Of a stretch of DNA of 64,000 nucleotides, positions 26,779 to 36,153 are shown piece by piece. A model generated the notes under the pieces. It saw only the letters and a list, made by a program, of their open reading frames with translations. It ran no database searches and was not told where the DNA came from. Position 1 is the stretch's first letter. Each line of letters opens with the position of its first letter. A program made the position numbers and the translations under genes. The stretch is from Planctobacterium marinum (GTDB taxonomy: Bacteria > Pseudomonadota > Gammaproteobacteria > Enterobacterales > Alteromonadaceae), in the NCBI RefSeq assembly GCF_036322805.1, contig NZ_AP027272.1, positions 2,666,001-2,730,000 of the forward strand. The letters are read 5' to 3'.

Positions 26779-29601
26779 TTAATCCTTGTTTAATTCTAGT
26801 GCTTCTTCAACCAGTTTCTTCTGTTGCTGGTTATGGACTGATAAATAACCCACAGCTGGCGCTGAAGATGCTGCTCTGCCTGCGTAGGTAACCTTTGCTC
26901 CTTCGGGAATAGAGTCCCAGAAGTGATGCTGACTGCAATACCAGGCGCCTTGGTTTTGAGGCTCTTCCTGACACCAGATCCAATCTTTGACATGCTTGTA
27001 GCGCTCAACCATCTTTTCAACCTCATCATGAGGGAAAGGATAAAGCTGCTCGATACGAACAATGGCGATGTCTTCGATTTCATTTTTGCGGCGATAGTCT
27101 AACAGATCGTAGTAAACCTTACCGGAGCACATAACAACCCGTTTTACTTTGGCCGGATTAATATCATCAATTTCATCAATGACATTATGGAATACACCTG
27201 ACGCTAGCTCTTCCAAAGAAGATACGGCTTGCGGGTGACGTAACAATGACTTAGGCGACATCACAATTAGCGGACGACGCATAGGACGAACCGCTTGTCT
27301 GCGCAACATATTATATACTTGGGCAGGTGTTGAAGGTACACAGACTTGCCAGTTATGGTCGGCGCAAAGTTGCAAGAAACGCTCAAGTCTTGCTGAGCTA
27401 TGTTCCGGACCTTGACCCTCGTAACCATGAGGCAATAATAAAGTTAAACCACACAAACGTCCCCATTTGTGCTCACCGGAACTTAAGAACTGATCGATAA
27501 CTACCTGGGCGCCATTGGCAAAATCACCAAACTGCGCTTCCCAAATTGTCAATGTACCGGGTTCCGCAGTGGCATAACCAAACTCAAAAGCCATCACCGC
27601 TTCTTCGGACAACACTGAGTCGTATATTTCAAATACGCCTTGCTCTTCAGCGATATGTTGAAGCGGAATATGCTCAGCCGCATCCAATTGATTGTGCATA
27701 ACAGCATGGCGGTGGAAGAAGGTACCACGACCTGCATCCTGACCAGTGAAACGGATGTCGGTTTTTTCAGCCAGCAAAGTGGCATAAGCTAAGGTTTCCG
27801 CCGCACCCCAATCTAAGGGTTTTTCTCCCTTCATCATGGAGAGTCTATCCGCGTAGAGTTTGTTCACTCGAGACTGCAGTTTGAAGCCTTCCGGAATCTC
27901 ACAGACTTTTTCGCCAAGCTGCTTAAGTGTGTCTAAACTCAAGCTAGCGTCATAAGGTACATCCCAATCGTGACCGATGTAAGGAGTCCAATCCACAGAG
28001 TGCTCTGTCATTGGGCGCCATTCTTCCACTACGCAAGCGCCGTGATCCAAAGCAGCACGATACTCAGAAATTAGTTTCTCCACTTCATGAGCGGTTACCG
28101 TACCCTCTGCCACCAATTGGTCAGCATAAATCTGCCGAGGTACTGGATGCTTTTTAATCTTTTGATACATCAACGGCTGTGTTGCGTTTGGCTCATCGGC
28201 TTCGTTGTGACCATGGCGACGGTAACAAACCAAATCAATTACCACGTCACGTTTGAAGGTATTGCGATAATCCAACGCCATTTGCGATACAAAGATAACC
28301 GCTTCAGGATCATCTGCATTAACGTGGAAAATCGGCGCCTGCACCATTTTAGCAATATCGGTACAGTACTGGGTAGAACGTGTATCTTCTGTTTTAGAAG
28401 TAGTAAAACCAACCTGGTTATTCACCACGATACGAACGGTACCTCCCACCTGGAAGCCGCGCGTTTGAGACATGTTGAAGGTTTCTTGTACAACGCCTTG
28501 GCCAGCAATCGCCGAATCACCATGTATGGTAATCGGCAAACTCATTGAGCCATCACTGCATCCGCGGCGGTCTAGTCTGGCACGAACAGATCCCATAACC
28601 ACCGGGTTTACGATTTCAAGGTGAGATGGATTAAATGCCAATGCCAAATGCACTGGACCGCCCGGTGTAGCAAAATCCGAAGAGTAACCCGCGTGATACT
28701 TAACATCACCGGAACCCAATGACTCGTCATGCAAGCCAGAAAACTCGTCGAATAGTACCGACGGGTTTTTACCTAATACGTTGACCAACAAGTTCAAACG
28801 ACCGCGGTGAGCCATGCCGATAACCACTTCTTTTGAGCCTGCGGCACCGGCGCCGGAAATCAACGCTTTCACCATAGGTACAAGAGAATCGCCGCCTTCT
28901 AGCGAAAAGCGTTTGGCACCTGGGAATTTAGCCCCTAAATACTTCTCCATGCCATCCGCAGCAATCAACCCTTTGAGTACGTTTACTTTTTGCTCTTTAG
29001 TTAACGCTGGTTTTGCTTCTGCGGCTTCAAGGTATTGTTGTATCCAACGCTTTTGCTCGGTGTTGGTAATGTGCATGTACTCAGCACCAATCGAACCACA
29101 ATAAGTGCGATTCAATGATTTGAATAGCTCGCCTAAGGGCATTTTTTCTTGTCCTACAGCGTAGGAACCCAGATTGAACACCGTATCAAAGTCTTGCTCA
29201 GAAAGGCTGTGGTGTGAAAGCTCAAGGTCACGCACCCGTTCTTGTTGCCAGAGGCCTAACGGGTCGAGATTGGCGTGTTGATGACCGCGAAAGCGATAAG
29301 CATTAATCAACTGCAGTACTTTAATCTGCTTTTGATCCCCTACTTCGCCAGCTGCGGCAACGGGTGCTCTGGCTGCAAGCCCCATAGCCGCCATCTTTTT
29401 GAATTCATCTCTCACTACGCTGTGACGAGTTTCAATGGAAACCCCATCAACTTTTGGTAGCTTATCAAAAGTGCTTCGCCACTCTTCAGAAACGCTTTGT
29501 GGATCTTCCAGGTACGCTTCATAAAGTTCTTCTACATAAGCAGCGTTGCCGCCCGCCATATGTGAAGAATCCCACCACGCTTTCATGACGCTTTCGTGCA
29601 T
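26779..29601 (-). CDS. sucA: 2-oxoglutarate dehydrogenase E1 component
   Basis: 940 residues, normal length. The N-terminus carries the short E2/core-binding stretch ([20 protein letters not shown]). The thiamine diphosphate site is seen as [17 protein letters not shown] and [14 protein letters not shown], and the substrate/transketolase part as [10 protein letters not shown] and CSGKVYYDL. It decarboxylates 2-oxoglutarate and passes the succinyl group to SucB. It is the first gene of the suc operon, 133 bp after a terminator that closes sdhB. Confidence 0.98.
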   Translation of the reverse strand: MHESVMKAWWDSSHMAGGNAAYVEELYEAYLEDPQSVSEEWRSTFDKLPKVDGVSIETRHSVVRDEFKKMAAMGLAARAPVAAAGEVGDQKQIKVLQLINAYRFRGHQHANLDPLGLWQQERVRDLELSHHSLSEQDFDTVFNLGSYAVGQEKMPLGELFKSLNRTYCGSIGAEYMHITNTEQKRWIQQYLEAAEAKPALTKEQKVNVLKGLIAADGMEKYLGAKFPGAKRFSLEGGDSLVPMVKALISGAGAAGSKEVVIGMAHRGRLNLLVNVLGKNPSVLFDEFSGLHDESLGSGDVKYHAGYSSDFATPGGPVHLALAFNPSHLEIVNPVVMGSVRARLDRRGCSDGSMSLPITIHGDSAIAGQGVVQETFNMSQTRGFQVGGTVRIVVNNQVGFTTSKTEDTRSTQYCTDIAKMVQAPIFHVNADDPEAVIFVSQMALDYRNTFKRDVVIDLVCYRRHGHNEADEPNATQPLMYQKIKKHPVPRQIYADQLVAEGTVTAHEVEKLISEYRAALDHGACVVEEWRPMTEHSVDWTPYIGHDWDVPYDASLSLDTLKQLGEKVCEIPEGFKLQSRVNKLYADRLSMMKGEKPLDWGAAETLAYATLLAEKTDIRFTGQDAGRGTFFHRHAVMHNQLDAAEHIPLQHIAEEQGVFEIYDSVLSEEAVMAFEFGYATAEPGTLTIWEAQFGDFANGAQVVIDQFLSSGEHKWGRLCGLTLLLPHGYEGQGPEHSSARLERFLQLCADHNWQVCVPSTPAQVYNMLRRQAVRPMRRPLIVMSPKSLLRHPQAVSSLEELASGVFHNVIDEIDDINPAKVKRVVMCSGKVYYDLLDYRRKNEIEDIAIVRIEQLYPFPHDEVEKMVERYKHVKDWIWCQEEPQNQGAWYCSQHHFWDSIPEGAKVTYAGRAASSAPAVGYLSVHNQQQKKLVEEALELNKD

Positions 29602-29661
29602 TACCGTCCCTTCATCGTATTCGGTTTAAACAGGTATTTGTAAAGACTAACAAATCACCAA

Positions 29662-29695
29662 TAAAAAAATAGCCAACCTCTGTCCGATTGGCTAT
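29662..29695 (-). terminator. Terminator between sdhB and sucA
   Basis: ATAGCCAA (29669-29676) pairs with TTGGCTAT (29688-29695), and on the minus strand seven T follow. It implies that sucABCD also starts from its own promoter within 29602-29660. Confidence 0.8.
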
Positions 29696-29734
29696 CTACT
29701 AATCAAAATAAAACGATTTTAACGCTTTATACTA

Positions 29735-30445
29735 CTAAACAGCCCGTTGTAACAGCATCGATTTAATTTGACCGATTGCTTTCGTCGGATTTAATCCTTT
29801 TGGACATACGCTCACACAGTTCATAATGCCATGGCATCTGAACACGCTAAACGCGTCATCCAATTCATTTAAACGCTCTTCTGTCGCAGTATCACGGCTA
29901 TCGGCTAAGAAGCGATAAGCATGCAACAAACCCGCAGGACCGATGAACTTGTCTGGATTCCACCAGAACGAAGGACAAGAGGTTGAGCAACAAGCGCACA
30001 AAATACATTCGTACAAGCCGTCAAGCTTTTCGCGCTCTTCTGGTGATTGCAGATGCTCGCGTGCCGGAGGCTGCTTAGAATCATTGATCAAAAACGGCTT
30101 AACTTTCTCGTATTGAGTGTAGAACTGTGTCATATCGATGACCAGGTCACGCACTACCGGTAAGCCTGGCAAAGGGCGAATGACGATTTTGCCGTTACCC
30201 AATGCTGATAAAGGTGTGATACACGCCAAGCCATTCTTGCCATTCATGTTCACGCCGTCAGAGCCACAAACTCCTTCACGGCAAGACCGACGGAAAGATA
30301 ACGTGGGGTCTTTTTCTTTCAAAGCCAGCAGTGCGTCAAGCACCATCATGTCTTGGCCTTCTTCCACTTCCAGCTGATAGTCCTGCATGTGTGGCGCACT
30401 ATCAACGTCAGGATTGTAACGATAAACGGAAATCTCTCTTATCAT
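29735..30445 (-). CDS. sdhB: Succinate dehydrogenase iron-sulfur subunit
   Basis: 236 residues. Ligands for the three clusters are visible: SCREGVCGSDG with a later C for [2Fe-2S], CILCACCSTSCP for [4Fe-4S] and CHGIMNCVSVCPKG for [3Fe-4S]. It passes electrons from the SdhA flavin to ubiquinone in complex II. It starts 11 bp after sdhA and ends the sdhCDAB operon. Confidence 0.98.
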   Translation of the reverse strand: MIREISVYRYNPDVDSAPHMQDYQLEVEEGQDMMVLDALLALKEKDPTLSFRRSCREGVCGSDGVNMNGKNGLACITPLSALGNGKIVIRPLPGLPVVRDLVIDMTQFYTQYEKVKPFLINDSKQPPAREHLQSPEEREKLDGLYECILCACCSTSCPSFWWNPDKFIGPAGLLHAYRFLADSRDTATEERLNELDDAFSVFRCHGIMNCVSVCPKGLNPTKAIGQIKSMLLQRAV

Positions 30446-30456
30446 TGTGGTGCTCC

Positions 30457-32229
30457 TTAGTAAGTACGCGTCTTAGGTGGAAACGCTTCACGAGTCTTAG
30501 GTGCCATGTTGACATCGCGCTTACGCATGGACTCGTTTTCTGGAATATAAACAGAGTGACACAACCAGTTTTCATCATCACGGTCAGTGAAGTCAAAACG
30601 GCTATGAGCACCACGGCTCTCTGTACGGAAATTAGCGGCAACCGCTGTTGCGTAGGCAGTTTCCATCAGGTTATCAAGCTCTAAACATTCAATACGCATG
30701 GTATTAAATTCTGAACTCTTGTCGTCCAGACGAGCGTGTTTTAAGCGCTCGCGAATTTCTTTCAACTCTTTCAAACCTGTTGCCATCGCTTCGCCCTCAC
30801 GGAATACCGAGAAGTTAAGCTGCATACACTGTTGCATATCTTTCTTGATTTGAACCGGGTCTTCGCCCTTACCGACCTCGGAGGACTCCCAGCGATTGAA
30901 GCGAGCCAATGCAGCTTCAAGATCAGATTCAGATGCATCGCGTGAGCTATCTGCTTCATTAAGCGCTTCACCAAGGTGCAGGCCTGTCGCACGACCAAAT
31001 ACCACCAGATCAAGTAAAGAGTTACCGCCTAGACGGTTTGCACCGTGTACTGATACGCAAGCGATTTCACCGCAAGCAAATAAACCTTTAACGACTTTCT
31101 CGCTGCCATCAGGTGCAACGGTAATACATTGGCCATCAACATTGGTAGGAATCCCCCCCATCATATAATGACACGTAGGGATTACCGGAATCGGCTCTTT
31201 AACCGGATCGACGTGTGCAAAGGTTCGTGATAATTCAAGAATACCCGGCAAACGAGACTCAAGTACGTCTTTACCTAAGTGGTCTAACTTAAGCTTGATA
31301 TGAGTACCCCAAGGGCCTTCACAACCGCGTCCTTCTCGAATCTCTGTCATCATGGAGCGAGCAACAACGTCACGACCTGCGAGATCTTTGGCATTAGGCG
31401 CATAGCGCTCCATGAAGCGTTCGCCGTCTTTGTTTAGCAGGTAACCACCTTCACCACGACAGCCTTCTGTTACCAAAGTACCGGCACCTGCGATACCTGT
31501 TGGGTGGAACTGCCACATTTCCATATCTTGTAAACAAACACCAGCACGAGTTGCCATACCGACACCGTCACCGGTATTGATATGCGCATTAGTAGTCGAG
31601 GCGTAAATACGACCCGCACCACCCGTTGCTAATACAACTGCACGAGATTTGAAGTAAACCACTTCACCCGTTTCAATATCAATTGCTGTACAACCGACAA
31701 CATCACCATCTTGGTTTTTAACCAGATCTAGTGCATACCACTCGCTGAATACTTTAGTTTTGTTTTTTACGTTTTGCTGATATAGCAAGTGCAGTAACGC
31801 GTGACCTGTTCGGTCAGCTGCAGCAGCGGTACGAGCACCCTGCTCGCCACCAAAGTTCTTGGATTGTCCACCAAAAGGACGCTGGTAGATTTTACCATTT
31901 TCAAAACGTGAGAAAGGTAAACCCATGTTCTCCATTTCGATAATGGCTTCAGGGCCAGTTTTACACATGTATTCGATAGCGTCCTGGTCACCAATATAAT
32001 CGGAGCCTTTAACGGTATCGTACATGTGCCATTCCCAGTTATCTTCGTGGGCATTTCCAAGGGCAACAGTGATGCCCCCTTGTGCAGATACAGTGTGCGA
32101 ACGCGTTGGAAACACTTTAGACAACAGTGCACAAGACTTACCTGATTGAGATATTTGTAAAGCGGCTCTCATTCCGGCACCACCGGCACCAATTACTACC
32201 GCATCAAATTCATGAACAGCGACTTTCAC
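30457..32229 (-). CDS. sdhA: Succinate dehydrogenase flavoprotein subunit
   Basis: 590 residues. The FAD dinucleotide motif [13 protein letters not shown] lies at the N-terminus, the flavinylated histidine in [10 protein letters not shown], and catalytic-type residues in [15 protein letters not shown] and [15 protein letters not shown]. It oxidises succinate to fumarate. The ATG directly follows the sdhD stop codon, indicating tight coupling within sdhCDAB. Confidence 0.98.
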   Translation of the reverse strand: MKVAVHEFDAVVIGAGGAGMRAALQISQSGKSCALLSKVFPTRSHTVSAQGGITVALGNAHEDNWEWHMYDTVKGSDYIGDQDAIEYMCKTGPEAIIEMENMGLPFSRFENGKIYQRPFGGQSKNFGGEQGARTAAAADRTGHALLHLLYQQNVKNKTKVFSEWYALDLVKNQDGDVVGCTAIDIETGEVVYFKSRAVVLATGGAGRIYASTTNAHINTGDGVGMATRAGVCLQDMEMWQFHPTGIAGAGTLVTEGCRGEGGYLLNKDGERFMERYAPNAKDLAGRDVVARSMMTEIREGRGCEGPWGTHIKLKLDHLGKDVLESRLPGILELSRTFAHVDPVKEPIPVIPTCHYMMGGIPTNVDGQCITVAPDGSEKVVKGLFACGEIACVSVHGANRLGGNSLLDLVVFGRATGLHLGEALNEADSSRDASESDLEAALARFNRWESSEVGKGEDPVQIKKDMQQCMQLNFSVFREGEAMATGLKELKEIRERLKHARLDDKSSEFNTMRIECLELDNLMETAYATAVAANFRTESRGAHSRFDFTDRDDENWLCHSVYIPENESMRKRDVNMAPKTREAFPPKTRTY

Positions 32230-32577
32230 TTATACACCCCACAAAACAAACAAACCCACTGCTACGTAAGCAAACGCAATCAGGTTTAATAAATACTGAA
32301 CAACAATACGAACACGGTGCGGCTTAACGTAATCGGTAAGCACTTGCCATAAACCAATGCGAACGTGGATCATGATGGATACCAGCGCGGCAAGAGTGAA
32401 TACTTTCACACCGAGATTGGAGAAGAATCCCGACCATACTTCATAAGTAATTTCAGGTGTTGTTGCAAAGAACCACAACATGAAAATGCTGTAGGCTAAA
32501 ATAACGATAGCAGTAGTACGCAAAGATACGAAATCTTGTACACCGTCTCGTTTCAGGCTTGCCTGGTTAGTTACCAT
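32230..32577 (-). CDS. sdhD: Succinate dehydrogenase membrane anchor subunit
   Basis: 115 residues from the ATG at 32577, which has GGGAG 7 bp upstream; a longer frame reaches 32613 but without a ribosome site and inside sdhC. Three membrane helices (about 20-40, 55-78, 88-112) and the heme-ligand region with HVRIGLWQVLTDYVK match SdhD. It overlaps sdhC by 7 bp and anchors the SdhAB dimer while forming the quinone site. Confidence 0.93.
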   Translation of the reverse strand: MVTNQASLKRDGVQDFVSLRTTAIVILAYSIFMLWFFATTPEITYEVWSGFFSNLGVKVFTLAALVSIMIHVRIGLWQVLTDYVKPHRVRIVVQYLLNLIAFAYVAVGLFVLWGV

Positions 32578-32945
32578 ATCATTACTCCCATCACTGCGGT
32601 CAGTACAACCCACAGGCCGATAATAAATTTAGCGCTGTTGTTGCCGGACTCTAATTCTTCGAAATGTCCCATGTCCATAAACATATGACGGACACCGCCA
32701 AGAATGTGGTAAGTCAGTGCTGATACTGTGCCGATCACTAAAAGCTTACCAATAACGCCACTCATCAACTCACTGACATTAGCAAAGCCTTCAGGTGAGG
32801 TTAATGAGCATGCCCAAGCTCCAATCACCAATAACAGAGCAAAGAACAATGCAACGCCTGTTACGCGGTGAAGAATGGAAACAAGAGCAGATGGGGGAAA
32901 ACTAATCGTATTAAGTTCTAAATTTACGGGTCTTTGTTTTTTCAC
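32571..32945 (-). CDS. sdhC: Succinate dehydrogenase cytochrome b556 subunit
   Basis: 124 residues, start MKKQRPVNLELNTISFPPSA followed by SILHRVTGV, the conserved quinone-site and helix I signature, and HILGGVRHMFMDMGH with the heme-ligand histidine. Three membrane helices. It is the first gene of sdhCDAB and is divergent from gltA across a 443-bp control region. Confidence 0.97.
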   Translation of the reverse strand: MKKQRPVNLELNTISFPPSALVSILHRVTGVALFFALLLVIGAWACSLTSPEGFANVSELMSGVIGKLLVIGTVSALTYHILGGVRHMFMDMGHFEELESGNNSAKFIIGLWVVLTAVMGVMIW

Positions 32946-33048
32946 GATTTGTCGCCAACCTGGAATGTTTATTTTGTTGACTCATCTGTTAACACAACAC
33001 ATGAGTGTTCCACATTGAATGTAATTAAATCCTGATTACATCGCATTG

Positions 33049-33064
33049 TTACATACGTATGTAA
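33049..33064. promoter_or_regulatory. Perfect 16-bp palindrome in the sdhC-gltA control region
   Basis: TTACATACGTATGTAA is a perfect palindrome 104 bp before sdhC, with the same ATACGTAT core as the starch-locus sites. The rest of the 32946-33388 gap is AT-rich, contains a gltA promoter candidate further right, and shows no gene. Confidence 0.5.
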
Positions 33065-33285
33065 TGCAAATTGGATTTTTAACATTTTATTAACGAAACC
33101 ACCTTGCAGACCAATAACAGCGCCAGCCCGGCAGATTTACGTTGTCGCACTGAAGTATATCCATGGGTTTCACGAAATACAATTTTTGTTACGTATCAAA
33201 GACGTGATTGTTAAAATTTTGAGCAATGTGATCAAAGTTTTAGAAATATGCATACTTAGCAATGAAATCCGCATTAAAATTTGCT

Positions 33286-33291
33286 TATACT
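33286..33291 (+). promoter_or_regulatory. Candidate -10 element of gltA
   Basis: TATACT preceded by TTGC at about 98 bp from the gltA start; no good -35 is present, so it may need an activator. Only the -10 is convincing. Confidence 0.35.
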
Positions 33292-33388
33292 ATAGGGATA
33301 AAGTAAAACTACCGTCTACTTTAAGAGCCTCGTCCATAATTGACGAATCAATGAGCGCCCCCCTAGAACTTTCTAAAGGAGAATTTTT

Positions 33389-34669
33389 ATGGCAGCTGAT
33401 ACAGCCATATTAAAAGTTGGTGATAAAGAAATTGAACTGCCGGTACACACAGGTACTGCAGGAAACCCGGTAATTGATGTAAGAAAATTGGGTTCCATTG
33501 GGCACTTCACTTTCGACCCAGGTTTTATGGCCACAGGCTCATGCGAGTCATCTATTACCTTTATTGATGGCGAAAAAGGCGTCTTGTTACACAGAGGTTA
33601 CTCTATCGAAGAGCTAGCACGAGACGCAGATTACCTGGAAGTGTGCTACATGTTGTTGCATGGCGAAGCGCCTGATGCAGCAACCTATGCAGAGTTTAAG
33701 AGCACCATTACGCGCCATACTATGGTGCATGAAACCATGACTAACTTCTTCCACGGTTTCCGTCCTGATGCCCATCCTATGGCTATGTTGTGTGGTACTG
33801 TGGGTGCCATGTCATCTTTCTACCACGACGACCTTGATGTTAGCGATCCTGAGAAGCGTCTGCGCAGTGCCTACCGTTTAGTAGCTAAAATGCCAACCTT
33901 GGTGGCCATGGCTTATAAACACAACATTGGTCAACCTTTTGTATATCCGCGCAACGATCTGTCTTACGCTGAAAACTTCCTGAACATGATGTTCTCCGTA
34001 CCAGCTGAAGAATACAAAATCAGCCCGGCAGTGGCTCGCGCTGTAGATCGCATCTTCACTTTACACGCTGACCACGAGCAAAATGCATCTACTTCTACCG
34101 TGCGCTTAGCAGGTTCATCCGGTGCAAATCCTTATGCCTGTATCGCTGCTGGTGTTGCTTCTTTGTGGGGACCTGCCCACGGTGGCGCCAACGAAGCCTG
34201 TTTAAATATGCTGCAGAAGATTGGCACAGTAGATCGCATTCCTGAGTTCATTGCAAAAGCGAAGGACAAAAACGATCCGTTCCGTCTGATGGGCTTTGGT
34301 CACCGTGTTTACAAAAACTATGACCCACGTGCGACAGTAATGCGTGAAAGCTGTCATGAAGTACTGGCCGAGCTGGAAGTTAAAGATCCATTATTGCAAG
34401 TGGCAATGGAACTGGAAAAAATTGCGCTTGAGGACGAATATTTCGCCTCTAAGAAGTTATTCCCGAATGTGGATTTCTACTCCGGTATCATTCTGAAGGC
34501 GATTGGTATCCCAACTAACATGTTCACTTGCATTTTTGCTTTGGCAAGAACTGTAGGCTGGATTTCTCACTGGCATGAAATGCTAGGTCAAGACGGACAG
34601 AAGATCGGTCGTCCTCGACAGCTATATACTGGTGAAGCACAACGCCCTTTCACGCCGATTAAAAAATAA
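33389..34669 (+). CDS. gltA: Citrate synthase, type II
   Basis: 426 residues, as for the NADH-sensitive hexameric enzymes of gammaproteobacteria. The ribosome site AAAGGAG lies 7 bp before the ATG. Catalytic histidines are in [11 protein letters not shown] and [15 protein letters not shown], and the aspartate is in the NVDFYSGI stretch. It condenses acetyl-CoA and oxaloacetate and starts the TCA cycle whose later enzymes are encoded divergently next door. Confidence 0.98.
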   Translation: MAADTAILKVGDKEIELPVHTGTAGNPVIDVRKLGSIGHFTFDPGFMATGSCESSITFIDGEKGVLLHRGYSIEELARDADYLEVCYMLLHGEAPDAATYAEFKSTITRHTMVHETMTNFFHGFRPDAHPMAMLCGTVGAMSSFYHDDLDVSDPEKRLRSAYRLVAKMPTLVAMAYKHNIGQPFVYPRNDLSYAENFLNMMFSVPAEEYKISPAVARAVDRIFTLHADHEQNASTSTVRLAGSSGANPYACIAAGVASLWGPAHGGANEACLNMLQKIGTVDRIPEFIAKAKDKNDPFRLMGFGHRVYKNYDPRATVMRESCHEVLAELEVKDPLLQVAMELEKIALEDEYFASKKLFPNVDFYSGIILKAIGIPTNMFTCIFALARTVGWISHWHEMLGQDGQKIGRPRQLYTGEAQRPFTPIKK

Positions 34670-34698
34670 GTATTTTTCGTTAAATACCTCTAGTAACC

Positions 34699-34727
34699 AA
34701 AAAGGCAGAATAATCTGCCTTTTTTTA
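34699..34727. terminator. Terminator after gltA
   Basis: AAAAAGGCAGA pairs with TCTGCCTTTTTTT over a 4-nt loop, 30 bp beyond the gltA stop. It is strong on the plus strand and usable on the minus strand. Confidence 0.9.
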
Positions 34728-34859
34728 TACCCGTTCTTTACAAACCAAGAAGAATCACTCACGCAATCCAACGTTAAATTAATCTGATAAATGTCAGCGC
34801 TAACAGCAATTCCATCTAATTAATTTCCAGCGCAGCAATTAACCGTTTTACGAGTTTGA

Positions 34860-35708
34860 TTAAAATACAATTGGCGCACCGATTGTGAGCTTGTGTAAAA
34901 TTGGCGTAAAACCAATGATACCAATCAACATCAATAAGGTGAGCAACACTAATACTCCATTGGCGATGTATTTAATTGCCAGGCCGTTATTCTCTTTGGC
35001 ATAAAAGTACAACTGCAACATCATTAATGGCAGTAAGAAACAGCCAAACGTCCAGATAAGTGAGAACACCGGGAAGTATGAAGAGGGAACGTCCAAAACT
35101 TTACCAACAATAAAGTAGCTCATCATCCCTATCCGTAAAAACCATTGCGCATTCGAAACAAGGAACAATCTCAATGCCCATTTTCGGTGTGTCGCTATGT
35201 TTCTTCTTTTTGCGTAATACACCGTCAGAAACGCAAAGGCTATAATTAGCAAGCCATTTATAGTAGTACCTATGGCCGAATGCACGTTGGGGCTTGTGCC
35301 ACGGATCCACACCAGATAAAAGCCAGATAGTGCAAGTGCCAAAACCGTTGTTAAATAAATATAGCCCGTATATTTGTGGAAGACAGGAAATCGATTTCGC
35401 ACTTGCGGCATTAACTGAAAAACACCAGCAAAGGCGATAATTCCAGCGCCTATAGCATGACTGGCAAACGCCAAGTTACCCATTGTGTCATCTGGCTTAA
35501 AGGGAGTACTACCGAAAGGCTCAAAACGGTTCCAAATCTCCAGGTTGCCAGAAACAACTGAATAAAGATAAAACGAAATAATAAATAAAAAGAAAATCCA
35601 CTGCCCCGCTAAAATAGAAGCAAACCAAAACACAGTTGAACCACGCAACAACTTATCCGGTGTCATGGTCGTGATTGGTGATAACGTATTGAATTCAGGT
35701 TTTTGCAA
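34860..35708 (-). CDS. DUF2306-like multi-pass membrane protein
   Basis: 282 residues with about seven hydrophobic helices. Histidines at conserved-looking places (ASHAIGAGIIAFAG, FPVFHKYTGYIYL, PNVHSAIGTTI, ATHRKWALR) resemble DUF2306/cytochrome b561-like membrane proteins, in which such residues may bind heme; that is a family analogy, not shown. It stands alone between the gltA terminator and a repeat-bearing intergenic region. The function is unknown. Confidence 0.7.
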   Translation of the reverse strand: MQKPEFNTLSPITTMTPDKLLRGSTVFWFASILAGQWIFFLFIISFYLYSVVSGNLEIWNRFEPFGSTPFKPDDTMGNLAFASHAIGAGIIAFAGVFQLMPQVRNRFPVFHKYTGYIYLTTVLALALSGFYLVWIRGTSPNVHSAIGTTINGLLIIAFAFLTVYYAKRRNIATHRKWALRLFLVSNAQWFLRIGMMSYFIVGKVLDVPSSYFPVFSLIWTFGCFLLPLMMLQLYFYAKENNGLAIKYIANGVLVLLTLLMLIGIIGFTPILHKLTIGAPIVF

Positions 35709-35872
35709 TTTTTGATCCTCATAACTACAGAAATTCGGTCAAATACTGCTTGAGTTGCAGGTTTTGGTCGTCTAAATGGGCCCATTTACACGTATTTTTG
35801 TGTTTCGCTATACAAGAATGATGTAAGTGCGAATTTTGTAGCCGAATATTTGTAGGCATTCGGTTTTGTCCG

Positions 35873-36072
35873 ACTGGTCGCTTAATTGTTCCCGACATAA
35901 TTGGCATTCACTAAGTCCCTATAGCTCGCCGATATTTGTTCCTTACAATATCGGCATTCACACCATCCTTGGCGCTTGCCGTTTGAATTTTCCCGACAAA
36001 ATCGACACTCAACTTTTGTCCGACTGGTCGTTTAAATGTTCCCGACATAAACGACATTCACTACGTCCTTGT
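35873..36072. repeat. Degenerate tandem array, four full 50-bp units plus partial flanks
   Basis: Units start at 35873, 35923, 35973 and 36023, each exactly 50 bp. The conserved parts are roughly GTTCCCGACATAA followed by GGCATTCAC. Units 1 and 4 share ACTGGTCG(C/T)TTAA, and a GGTCGTCTAAATG remnant lies at 35766. Partial copies extend to about 35841 and 36087. The 50-bp period is not a multiple of three, so the array is not a protein repeat. It fills the 445-bp gap between the DUF2306-like gene and a terminator, where I see no other feature. Confidence 0.75.
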
Positions 36073-36102
36073 AGCTTAAGTTGAACCTACAGCCGCAGGT
36101 AC

Positions 36103-36130
36103 AAAAAAGCCGCCCATGTGGGCGGCTTTT
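36103..36130. terminator. Terminator after TonB receptor (36154)
   Basis: AAAAAAGCCGCCC and GGGCGGCTTTT pair over a 4-nt loop; on the minus strand the hairpin ends in TTTTTT. It closes the receptor gene. Confidence 0.9.
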
Positions 36131-36153
36131 GAGGTTTTAACACTTGCTGGTGA

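Noticed and set aside
33186-33413. ORF across the gltA start
   Set aside because: It overlaps the gltA start and ribosome site in another frame and has no ribosome site; low-complexity AT-rich sequence.
35866-36084. 72-residue ORF with repeated SDWS...CSRH segments
   Set aside because: It is a by-product of the 50-bp tandem repeat: two similar units 150 bp apart happen to share a frame. No start signal supports it.
35841-36087. CRISPR array
   Set aside because: The period is 50 bp but the whole unit drifts together; there is no constant repeat with unique spacers and no cas gene.
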